Source of the DNA: RGIG4608 sp045631445
Lineage (GTDB): Bacteria > Bacillota > Clostridia > Oscillospirales > CAG-272
DNA: 11,673 nt
NCBI GenBank assembly: GCA_045631445.1
Contig: JAZQUS010000138.1
Coordinates: forward strand, 1-11,673
Direction: 5' to 3'
The translations under genes and the position numbers were made by a program. The notes below the pieces were generated by a model that worked only from the letters and a program-made list of their open reading frames with translations, was not told the DNA's origin and ran no database searches. The first letter of the stretch is position 1. Each line of letters starts with the position of its first letter. Positions 1 through 6,503 of this stretch are shown one piece after another.

Positions 1-3000
1 TTATCAGGTCTTGTCTTTCCTAAGACCGCTTGGCCTCCGACTTCCTTTGCATTTTCTTCAGCCTTAGCGAAGAGAGCTTCTGCTCTTTCGGGGAAGGACT
101 GTGCAAGACGAGCGTAACGAGTTTCACTCTTAATGAAGTCAACGTAGCTTGCACTGGGTTCCTTGGAGTCGATTGTAAGAGGATTCTTACCTTCTGCCTT
201 AAGTGCAGGGTTGTATCTGAACATCTGCCAGTAGCCTGCTTCAACTGCCTTCTTCATTTCGAGCTGGCAGTTCTGCATACCGCCCTTAACACCGTGCATT
301 TCACAAGGAGCATAACCGATAACGATTGAAGGACCGTTATAAGCTTCTGCTTCTGCGAGAGCCTTAAGTGTCTGGTTCATATCTGCGCCCATAGCGATTT
401 GTGCAACGTAAACGTAGCCGTAGGACATTGCGATTTCAGCAAGATTCTTCTTGCCGATTGCCTTACCTGCAGCCGCGAACTGAGCAACCTGACCGATCTG
501 AGAAGCCTTGGAAGCCTGTCCACCTGTGTTAGAGTAAACTTCTGTGTCAAATACCATAACGTTTACGTTTTCACCGGAAGCAAGAACGTGGTCAAGACCG
601 CCGAAACCGATATCGTAAGCCCAACCGTCACCACCGAAGATCCAAACGGACTTCTTGGAGAGGTATGTCTTTTCTGCAAGAATCTTATCCTTGAGAGCGG
701 ATTCGCATGTGCAAGCTTCAAGAGCTTCAACGAGAGCCTTTGTAGCAACTTCGTTTGCCTTACCGTCGTCAAGTGTAGCAAGATAGTTGTCAATAGCAAC
801 TGCAACTGCTTCGTTGTGGCACTCGTTCTTGAGTTCCTTAACGTAGCCGATGAGCTTGTTGCGGAGTGTCTTCTGAGCGAATGCGATACCAAGACCGTGT
901 TCAGCGTTATCTTCGAAGAGGGAGTTAGCCCAAGCAGGACCACGTCCGCTTTCCTTATTTACTGTGTAAGGAGTTGCAGGAGCAGAACCACCCCAAATTG
1001 AAGAACAACCTGTTGCGTTGGAGATATACATTCTTTCACCGAAGAGCTGAGTGATAAGACGAGCGTAAGATGTTTCTGCACAACCTGCGCAAGAGCCGGA
1101 GAATTCAAGCAAGGGCTGCTTGAACTGTGAACCCTTAACAGTGTTGTTGATAAGCTCTGTCTTTTCAGAAACGTTAGCTACGCAGTAGTCCCAAGCTGCC
1201 TGCTGGTCTGCCTGAGTTGCCTGAGGAACCATCTTGATAGCAAGCTTGTCTGTGCCGTCTTTAGCTGCCTTGTTGTTAACAGGACAAGCCTTAACACAAA
1301 GAGTACATCCCATACAGTCGAGAGGAGATACTGCCATTGTGAACTTGTAGTTTGTCTTGATAACGGGCTTTTCTGTGTATTTTGTAGATTCAGGAGCATT
1401 AGCTGCTTCTTCTTCTGTCAAAGCGAAAGGACGAAGTGTAGCATGAGGACATACGAATGCACAAGAGTTACACTGGATACAGTTTTCGGGAATCCATTCG
1501 GGAACGTTAACTGCAACGCCTCTCTTTTCGTAAGCGGTAGAGCCCTGAGGGAATGTACCGTCAACGTAATCTGCGAATGCAGAAACGGGAAGCTTGTCAC
1601 CGCCCATCTTGGAAACGGGCTTAAGAATGTTGTTAACGTACTTAACAAGTTCGGGTCTTGTACCTTCAACAGAAGCATCAACGTTTGCAACGTCAACTGT
1701 CTTCCAAGAAGCAGGAACTTCAACCTTAACGTAAGCGTCTGCACCGGCATCAATAGCGGCATAGTTAAGGTCAACCATAGCCTGTCCCTTCTTAATGTAG
1801 GACTTGTATGCCATCTTCTTCATGTATTCAAGAGCATCAGCTGCAGGAAGGATGTTAGCAAGAGCAAAGAACGCGGACTGAAGAACTGTGTTCTTAACCT
1901 TTGCGTTACCGATTCTGTTTGTAGCAATACCTGTAGCATTGATGATGTAGAAGTTAATATCGTTGTTAGCGATATAGGACTTAACTGCTGCAGGAAGGTG
2001 AGCGTCGAGCTCATCTGCTGTCCACTGACAGTCGAGAAGGAATGTACCGCCGGGAACAACGTCCTGAACGATTTCAAATCCCTTGAGAATGTAAGAGGAG
2101 TTGTGGCAAGCAACGAAGTTTGCCTTTGTGATATAGTAAGGAGACTTAATGGTGCTGTCACCGAAACGAAGGTGAGAAATTGTTACACCACTTGTCTTCT
2201 TTGAGTCATACTGGAAGTAAGCCTGAATGTTCTTATCTGTGTGGTCACCGATAATCTTGATGGAGTTCTTGTTAGCACCAACAGTACCGTCACCGCCAAG
2301 ACCCCAGAACTTGCAAGAGATTGTGCCTTCTGCGGCTGTGTTGGGAGCAACCTTTTCGTCAAGTGAGTGACCTGTAACGTCATCAACGATACCGATTGTG
2401 AAGTGACCCTTAGGAGCTTCAAGAGCGAGGTTGTCGTAAACTGCGAAGATGGATGCAGGAGTTGTATCCTTAGAACCAAGACCGTAACGACCGCCAACTA
2501 CCTTGATAGATCTGCCAACCTCGTTAAGAGCAGCAACAACGTCAAGGAAGAGAGGTTCACCAAGAGAACCGGGCTCTTTTGTTCTGTCAAGAACTGCGAT
2601 CTTCTTAACTGTTTCAGGGATAGCAGCAGAAAGCTTTTCTGCAACGAAAGGACGGTAAAGTCTAACCTTAACAAGACCAACCTTTTCGCCCTTAGCAAGA
2701 AGGTAATCGATAACTTCTTCAGTTACGTCACAAACAGAACCCATAGCGATGATTACTCTGTCTGCATCGGGAGCACCGTAGTAGTTGAAGAGCTTGTAGT
2801 CTGTACCAAGCTTAGCATTAACCTTGTCCATGTATTCTTCAACAATTGCAGGGAATGCATCATAGTATGTGTTGCAAGCTTCTCTGTGCTGGAAGAAGAT
2901 ATCACCATTTTCTGCAGAACCGCGAAGAATAGGATGTTCGGGGTTAAGAGAACGAGCGCGGAATGCAGCAAGAGCATCCTTGTCAACCATTTCTTCAAGA

Positions 3001-3596
3001 TCCTTGTAATCCCAAGCTTCAATCTTCTGAATTTCGTGAGATGTACGGAAGCCGTCGAAGAAGTTAAGAACAGGAACTCTACCCTTGATAGTTGCCAAGT
3101 GAGCAACAGCACCAAGGTCCATAATTTCCTGCTGATTTGTTTCAGCCATCATAGCGAAACCTGTCTGACGACATGCATAAACGTCGGAGTGGTCGCCGAA
3201 GATGTTAAGCGCGTGAGATGCAACTGCACGAGCAGAAACGTGAATTACGCAAGGAAGAAGTTCACCTGCGATTTTGTACATATTGGGGATCATGAGAAGA
3301 AGACCCTGAGAAGCTGTGTAGGTTGTTGTAAGCGCACCTGCGTTAAGTGAACCGTGAACAGCACCTGCAGCACCTGCTTCAGATTCCATCTCAATTACCT
3401 GAACGTTCTGACCAAGAATGTTCTTAGCGGGTTCACCGAAGATGTTCTTGTCAGTAGCTGACCATGTGTCAGTAACCTCAGCCATGGGGGATGAGGGAGT
3501 AATGGGGTAGATAGCGGCTACTTCTGTGAACGCATAAGATACGTGAGCGGCAGAAGTATTACCGTCCATGGAAATTTTTCTTCTTTGAATTGCCAT
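1..3596 (-). CDS. nifJ: Pyruvate:ferredoxin (flavodoxin) oxidoreductase, 3' end cut by window edge
   Basis: Single-chain cytoplasmic enzyme that oxidises pyruvate with CoA to acetyl-CoA and CO2 and reduces ferredoxin, the central step of pyruvate fermentation in anaerobes. I read 1198 codons in one frame with no stop before the left edge. The family is usually about 1170-1230 residues, so only a short tail is probably missing. The N-terminus has the pyruvate-site motif YPITPSSPMAE (T33). An EKRG segment precedes two ferredoxin-type clusters: C706, C709, C712, C716 and C761, C764, C767, C771. The TPP domain has GDGWAYDIG around D990 and SNTGGQ with N1023. The proximal cluster ligands are C836 and C839 (SCAGC), C864 (NATGC) and C1098 (YAPC). 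These follow the spacing of the Desulfovibrio africanus enzyme. The ATG is preceded by AGGAGG at 8 bases. Codon choice is strongly biased (Lys almost always AAG, many TTC, AAC and TAC), as expected of a highly expressed gene. Confidence 0.97.
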   Translation of the reverse strand, partial: MAIQRRKISMDGNTSAAHVSYAFTEVAAIYPITPSSPMAEVTDTWSATDKNIFGEPAKNILGQNVQVIEMESEAGAAGAVHGSLNAGALTTTYTASQGLLLMIPNMYKIAGELLPCVIHVSARAVASHALNIFGDHSDVYACRQTGFAMMAETNQQEIMDLGAVAHLATIKGRVPVLNFFDGFRTSHEIQKIEAWDYKDLEEMVDKDALAAFRARSLNPEHPILRGSAENGDIFFQHREACNTYYDAFPAIVEEYMDKVNAKLGTDYKLFNYYGAPDADRVIIAMGSVCDVTEEVIDYLLAKGEKVGLVKVRLYRPFVAEKLSAAIPETVKKIAVLDRTKEPGSLGEPLFLDVVAALNEVGRSIKVVGGRYGLGSKDTTPASIFAVYDNLALEAPKGHFTIGIVDDVTGHSLDEKVAPNTAAEGTISCKFWGLGGDGTVGANKNSIKIIGDHTDKNIQAYFQYDSKKTSGVTISHLRFGDSTIKSPYYITKANFVACHNSSYILKGFEIVQDVVPGGTFLLDCQWTADELDAHLPAAVKSYIANNDINFYIINATGIATNRIGNAKVKNTVLQSAFFALANILPAADALEYMKKMAYKSYIKKGQAMVDLNYAAIDAGADAYVKVEVPASWKTVDVANVDASVEGTRPELVKYVNNILKPVSKMGGDKLPVSAFADYVDGTFPQGSTAYEKRGVAVNVPEWIPENCIQCNSCAFVCPHATLRPFALTEEEAANAPESTKYTEKPVIKTNYKFTMAVSPLDCMGCTLCVKACPVNNKAAKDGTDKLAIKMVPQATQADQQAAWDYCVANVSEKTELINNTVKGSQFKQPLLEFSGSCAGCAETSYARLITQLFGERMYISNATGCSSIWGGSAPATPYTVNKESGRGPAWANSLFEDNAEHGLGIAFAQKTLRNKLIGYVKELKNECHNEAVAVAIDNYLATLDDGKANEVATKALVEALEACTCESALKDKILAEKTYLSKKSVWIFGGDGWAYDIGFGGLDHVLASGENVNVMVFDTEVYSNTGGQASKASQIGQVAQFAAAGKAIGKKNLAEIAMSYGYVYVAQIAMGADMNQTLKALAEAEAYNGPSIVIGYAPCEMHGVKGGMQNCQLEMKKAVEAGYWQMFRYNPALKAEGKNPLTIDSKEPSASYVDFIKSETRYARLAQSFPERAEALFAKAEENAKEVGGQAVLGKTRPD

Positions 3597-3634
3597 GTTT
3601 CAAATCCTCCTAAAAATTTAAAATAAGTATTATA

Positions 3635-3652
3635 TTGTTATAATTTTAACAC
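3635..3652 (-). promoter_or_regulatory. Candidate Rex operator
   Basis: The plus-strand sequence TTGTTATAATTTTAACAC matches the clostridial Rex consensus TTGTTAANNNNTTAACAA at 12 of 14 fixed positions. It lies immediately downstream of the -10 box, over the expected transcription start, where a bound repressor would block initiation. Rex senses NADH/NAD+ and commonly controls fermentation genes, so the target is sensible. No rex gene is in the window and binding is inferred. Confidence 0.45.
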
Positions 3653-3660
3653 CAAAGTTC

Positions 3661-3689
3661 ATTTTAACACATTTTTGTGTCATTGTAAA
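3661..3689 (-). promoter_or_regulatory. Promoter of the pyruvate:ferredoxin oxidoreductase gene
   Basis: On the minus strand TTTACA (3689-3684) and TAAAAT (3666-3661) are separated by exactly 17 bases, a good vegetative sigma-type match. Transcription would start near 3654, giving a leader of about 55-60 bases before the ATG at 3596. The spacer contains the palindrome ACACA-TTTT-TGTGT (3667-3680). A second, less well placed TATAAT occurs at about 3630-3635. The call is from sequence match only. Confidence 0.6.
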
Positions 3690-3936
3690 TAGATTTGAGC
3701 AAAAATATGCTCGATTTTTAATGGATTTTTTGTTAATTATTTGATTATTATCTAATTGCAAACAAAATCCGAATGTTTTGTTTTCGAATTTTGATTTGTC
3801 GGGTAGTTAGTTAAGTACCAATTTGTCGCTTTTGAAAAAGCATCGCGCGAACCCCCAAAGCTCATAAATGTCGCTTCGGGGAACCCCGCACGCAAAACTT
3901 TCAATCGTGGGTTTGTGCAGACTCGACGTAAATTTT

Positions 3937-4055
3937 CGATAATTTGTTTTTGAACAAATTATCGGTTCACTTGCTAAAATCCTTTAACGAAAAAGAATTT
4001 TCGACAAGGATTTCATCAAGCGAACTACGAAAACCCCTCTTTACAGAGTTGTTTT
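3937..4055. repeat. Run of three adjacent hairpins special to copy A
   Basis: Three inverted repeats lie end to end. At 3937-3964 a perfect 12-bp stem (CGATAATTTGTT and its complement) has loop TTTG. At 3965-4025 a long imperfect stem pairs GTTCACTTGCTAAAATCCTT with AAGGATTTCATCAAGCGAAC (17 of 20 paired) and continues into CGAAAA/TTTTCG. At about 4028-4055 GAAAAC and CTCT pair with AGAG and GTTTTC. Copies B and C lack the middle one, so copy A carries extra material here. No open reading frame uses it. Confidence 0.75.
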
Positions 4056-4224
4056 CTAAAATTTACTTTGCTAAACTATAGCCGTTTGGGAACGAAATGG
4101 CTACGCAATCATTAGCAAATCATAGATTTTGCGAATATATGAGCAAAATCGTTATGTGTCAACTCGTTGACACGATTTGCGCGAAATTTATTTTCAAAAA
4201 ACGATTAAAAAGTTTTGGGGTTAT

Positions 4225-4249
4225 AGGGGGGATTTTTCAAAATCCCCCT
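4225..4249. other. G-rich hairpin at the tmk end of copy A
   Basis: GGGGGATTTT pairs with AAAATCCCCC across a TC turn, 18 bases beyond the tmk stop codon. The matching hairpin of copy B has T-A where this one has G-C, a compensating change. On the minus strand (direction of tmk transcription) it is not followed by a clean U-run, so it is not a standard intrinsic terminator. It may still stabilise or process the 3' end. Confidence 0.7.
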
Positions 4250-4266
4250 AAATCTTAACTTTCTAA

Positions 4267-4902
4267 CTAACCAATAACCTCATCAACCGCGTCTTGAATT
4301 CGTTTTGCAACAGTTTCAACGTCACCGAAAGCGGAGATGATAAGTATTTTCTCCCCTTCCCTGTCCTTTAATTCATCAAAAACGCTCAAAAACTTATTTC
4401 GAACAGCGGTAAGCTTTTCTTTTGTTTCATAAATTTCAGTTGTTGCCCTGCTGTTAGAAATTCTCTCAAGAGATTCTTCAGGGGTAAGGTCTAAAAATAC
4501 ACACGCATCGGGCGTTCTGATTTCGGGACAATTAAGATTCATGCTCTTAACCCATTCGGAATCCGTTTCACTGCCCTGATACGCAAGCGACGAATAATAA
4601 TATCTGTCGCAAAGGACGTCATAACCGTCCGCGAGCATCTTTTCAATGCCCCATTTTTGATTAACGTTGTGGAAGATACGGTCAAGCACGAACATTGCCG
4701 CCATTTCGCAAGAGGTTCTCTTGCTGACACCGGAGAGGGCGTCACGCAAAATACCGCCCGTCATAGAAATCGTCGGCTCACTCGTAACGTAAACCTTTCT
4801 TCCCTTCTTTTCCAAGTATTCGCAGAGCTTGTTTATCTGAGTAGTTTTACCACTACCGTCAATGCCCTCAAATACGATAAATTTTCCTTTATTATTGTTC
4901 AT
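4267..4902 (-). CDS. tmk: Thymidylate kinase family protein (dTMP kinase)
   Basis: Predicted cytoplasmic nucleoside monophosphate kinase, 211 residues, which converts dTMP to dTDP with ATP for DNA synthesis. The P-loop is GIDGSGKTT (13-21), the substrate-site segment is SEPT (41-44) followed by LDR (73-75), and the family motif DRYYYSSLAYQG is at 99-110. The lid region is around SRATTEIYE (151-159). I choose the ATG at 4902 because GAGGT sits 5 bases upstream; an ATG 15 bases earlier has no ribosome binding site. The gene starts 20 bases after the upstream lipoprotein gene, so the two are probably cotranscribed. The TSEPT form differs from the common TREPGGT of the main bacterial Tmk. It could therefore be a second, paralogous dTMP kinase rather than the only one. 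The stop codon TAG lies inside the end repeat of element copy A. Confidence 0.88.
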   Translation of the reverse strand: MNNNKGKFIVFEGIDGSGKTTQINKLCEYLEKKGRKVYVTSEPTISMTGGILRDALSGVSKRTSCEMAAMFVLDRIFHNVNQKWGIEKMLADGYDVLCDRYYYSSLAYQGSETDSEWVKSMNLNCPEIRTPDACVFLDLTPEESLERISNSRATTEIYETKEKLTAVRNKFLSVFDELKDREGEKILIISAFGDVETVAKRIQDAVDEVIG

Positions 4903-4922
4903 TTTTACCTCAAACATGAGTC

Positions 4923-5381
4923 TTATTTCAAAGTGTAAGTTAAAATTCCAAATCCGTTTTCATTGTTGAGAAATCTTGCTTCCATAGTAAACTTAATACC
5001 GCCAATTACAACCTTGTATGACATAGGAAGTTCAATAATGGTTAAAGTGTCTTCGTGATAAACTGTATCGTTTGCCATTTTGAATGGTTTCATTGAAAGC
5101 TGTTTGATTCTTGCGCTTTGAGGAAATTTGATGCCGTGCTCTTCGAAGATGGAAGTCATCAGTTCCTCAAGGCTTTCAATTGTTAATTCGGATTCGGGAT
5201 GTACGCACATCATAGCTTTTTCAAAATTTCCTTCAGCAAGTGCGCTTGTAAATACTTTTGATATTGCGTCTGCTTCCTGCATTAATGTATAGGATTCTTC
5301 GTAATAATCAATGATGCCGCAAGAGGAAAGACAAGTAATGCATACAATGAGCAGGAGTGCGATAGCGAGTATTCTTTTCAT
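4923..5381 (-). CDS. Predicted lipoprotein with helix-plus-sheet C-terminal domain
   Basis: A 152-residue protein whose first 21 residues form a signal peptide: MKR, a hydrophobic stretch, then the lipobox LSSC with C21 as the lipidated cysteine. The mature protein should be anchored on the outer face of the membrane. Residues about 34-58 look helical and contain the phrase SALAEGNFEKAM. They are followed by a region rich in beta strand (VVIGGIKFTMEARF). This layout resembles NTF2/cystatin-like lipoprotein domains of Firmicutes, but that is an inference from pattern only and no function can be given. The ATG at 5381 is chosen because the signal peptide starts there and AAAGGA lies 9 bases upstream; the open frame extends 21 codons further without support. 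It lies between another lipoprotein gene and tmk. The 89-base gap before it contains a fragment of the dispersed repeat. Confidence 0.85.
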   Translation of the reverse strand: MKRILAIALLLIVCITCLSSCGIIDYYEESYTLMQEADAISKVFTSALAEGNFEKAMMCVHPESELTIESLEELMTSIFEEHGIKFPQSARIKQLSMKPFKMANDTVYHEDTLTIIELPMSYKVVIGGIKFTMEARFLNNENGFGILTYTLK

Positions 5382-5406
5382 TTTCGAATGTCCTTTCGTA
5401 TATCTA

Positions 5407-5440
5407 TTTTTCAATTTTTGATTTGTGGGGGAGTTAGTTT
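5407..5440. repeat. Fragment of the dispersed element (one end only)
   Basis: The 34 bases ending in GGGGGAGTTAGTTT match the outer end of copy A (3781-3813) and copy C (11443-11475) base by base over most of their length, including TTTTGATTTGT. No internal part of the element follows. Immediately after it AGTT-tccaat-AACT may be the two ends brought together by an internal deletion. It lies between the two lipoprotein genes, within the likely transcript. Confidence 0.65.
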
Positions 5441-5470
5441 CCAATAACTATCGGCTCTCTCACCAAAATT

Positions 5471-6082
5471 TTAATTATAATAATCCTCGTAATAAACACG
5501 ACTGCCCGCATTCAATTTGATGGTAATCGCCGTGTTGTATGAATATTCCTCTCCGTCAAGCGTGCCTTCGGAGCGCACGACGTCGATAATAACGTCGTTC
5601 CAATAGTGATAGTTGTATTCGTCACCCTCGTTCAAAAGCTCGGTTAACGAAAATGCGAATCTGTTTGCATCCGAAACCTCATATTCCTCGGTAAGCGGCG
5701 CGTATCTGTATTCGGGAATATAGAAAATACCGCCCGCAAAGCCTTGCTCAAACTGATAACCTTTAAAATAAGCATCCTCTTTTGCAAGAAGATAATCGAG
5801 CACCGCCTGTGAATACGAAACGAACTCCTCGTCCGTCATATTGAGATAAAGAGTGTTGTTCGTTAGCGCAGAACCCTCTAAATTCGGACGCGGCATATCC
5901 GCTAACCTGCATTCAATAAGAAGCTCTTCATCAAAAAATACGTCCCTCGCAACGATTGTTTTTTCGGATTTTGTCCATAACGCAACTAATCCCGCGATTC
6001 CAAGAGCCTCCAAATACATACACGAGGTCAGCATCGTAAAACACATCGCAACCATCAAAATAAGAGCAAATATTTTCTTCAT
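5471..6082 (-). CDS. Predicted lipoprotein of unknown function
   Basis: A 203-residue protein that begins with a clear lipoprotein signal peptide: MKKIF, a hydrophobic core, and the lipobox LTSC with C21 lipidated. The rest has no membrane segment or motif I recognise. The mature part is acidic and rich in tyrosine, ending in VYYEDYYN, and mixes predicted strands and helices. The ATG has AAAGGAG 6-7 bases upstream. The signal peptide closely resembles that of the next gene (same length, Cys at 14, SC at the cleavage site), which hints at a related origin or shared export, though the mature parts do not look alike. It is first in a likely operon with the second lipoprotein gene and tmk. Its promoter must lie in or near the end of element copy B, and I see no strong match there. 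Confidence 0.82.
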   Translation of the reverse strand: MKKIFALILMVAMCFTMLTSCMYLEALGIAGLVALWTKSEKTIVARDVFFDEELLIECRLADMPRPNLEGSALTNNTLYLNMTDEEFVSYSQAVLDYLLAKEDAYFKGYQFEQGFAGGIFYIPEYRYAPLTEEYEVSDANRFAFSLTELLNEGDEYNYHYWNDVIIDVVRSEGTLDGEEYSYNTAITIKLNAGSRVYYEDYYN

Positions 6083-6116
6083 AACGGTCTCCTTTCAAAA
6101 CAGACATATAAATTGG

Positions 6117-6500
6117 GATTTAGCGAGAAGTTACAAAGCAAAAAAGGTCGCTTTTAAAAAAGCTCCGCAAAACTTTTTAATCGTGGGTGTTGAATCAAGA
6201 CCGCGCAAATCGTGTTGTTTTGTGAAGCAAAACAACACATAACGATTTTCTCACTGTTGGCAGGCAGTTCGAAAATCTGTGATTTGCTACCAAAAGTATA
6301 GCCATATTGCTACCTAAACGGCTATATGCAGAGTAGCAAAGCGTGGTTTTTTCGTTTGTTTGCAAACGGAAAAACATTTGCGCCGAGCGCGTCAGAAGTG
6401 AAGGCGCACGATTTGCGCGGTCTAAATTATTACCCACCTATAAAAGTTTTGGGGTTATAGGGGTATTTTTCAAAATACCCCTAAATCTTTTTCAACTAAC
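6117..6500. repeat. Dispersed palindromic intergenic element, copy B
   Basis: This fills the 421-base gap between serS and the lipoprotein gene. Modules from left to right: a degenerate end GAGAAGTTAC (6125-6134); a GCTTTT/AAAAGC hairpin; CAAAACTTTTTAATCGTGGG (6168-6187); AGACCGCGCAAATCGTG (6198-6214); an 11-bp hairpin GTGTTGTTTTG/CAAAACAACAC (6212-6238); TAGCC...GGCTA (6299-6324) inside GCTAC...GTAGC; CGTTTG-tttg-CAAACG (6353-6368); TGCGCC/GGCGCA. Then the left blocks return inverted: CACGATTTGCGCGGTCT (6407-6423) and ACCCACCTATAAAAGTTTTG (6432-6451). A G-rich hairpin and the end CAACTAAC (6493-6500) close it. The whole is a set of nested inverted repeats. Short open frames across it are not credible genes. 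Confidence 0.87.
6459..6482. other. G-rich hairpin just downstream of serS
   Basis: AGGGGTATTTT pairs with AAAATACCCCT, an 11-12 bp stem with a very small loop, 22 bases past the serS stop codon. It is the equivalent of the hairpin at 4225-4249 and differs by a compensating pair. On the minus strand it is followed by ATAACCCC rather than a U-run, so simple intrinsic termination of serS is doubtful. On the plus strand it is followed by TAAATCTTTTT, a weak terminator at best. Confidence 0.7.
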
Positions 6501-6503
6501 TTC

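Larger units (their letters stand above)
3781..4270. repeat. Dispersed palindromic intergenic element, copy A (central block inverted)
   Basis: This fills most of the 670-base gap between the oxidoreductase gene and the thymidylate kinase gene and contains no plausible gene. The left end has TAGTTAGTTA (3804-3813) and the right end CTAACTAACC (4263-4272 region). Inside are a GCTTTT/AAAAGC hairpin (about 3828-3841), CAAAACTTTCAATCG (3893-3907) and its near-inverse CGATTAAAAAGTTTTG (4202-4217). The block from about 4056 to 4188 holds TAGCC...GGCTA (4079-4103) and GTGTCAAC/GTTGACAC (4156-4173), ending in CACGATTTGCGCG. It matches copy B only when read on the opposite strand. The G-rich hairpin at 4225-4249 closes the element. 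The family and mechanism are unknown; a miniature transposon or structured-RNA repeat are both possible. Confidence 0.85.

Noticed and set aside
399..3350. Open frames of 200, 253 and 327 codons on the plus strand (399-1001, 1443-2204, 2367-3350)
   Set aside because: They lie in the exact antisense register of the oxidoreductase gene, have no ribosome binding sites, and the products are Cys/Asn/Val-rich without motifs. They are by-products of codon bias.
3781..4270. CRISPR array
   Set aside because: The repeats are nested inverted blocks within one element, not regularly spaced direct repeats with unique spacers, and no cas gene is near.
4903..4917. Earlier ATG for the thymidylate kinase gene
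   Set aside because: It has no ribosome binding site, while the ATG at 4902 has GAGGT at the right distance and gives the usual N-terminus.
5382..5444. Upstream extension of the second lipoprotein gene by 21 codons
   Set aside because: It would put a polar stretch before the signal peptide and runs into the repeat fragment. The ATG at 5381 starts a proper lipoprotein signal and has AAAGGA upstream.
6459..6482. Intrinsic terminator of serS
   Set aside because: The stem is strong but there is no U-run after it on the minus strand, so I list it as a hairpin of the element rather than a terminator.
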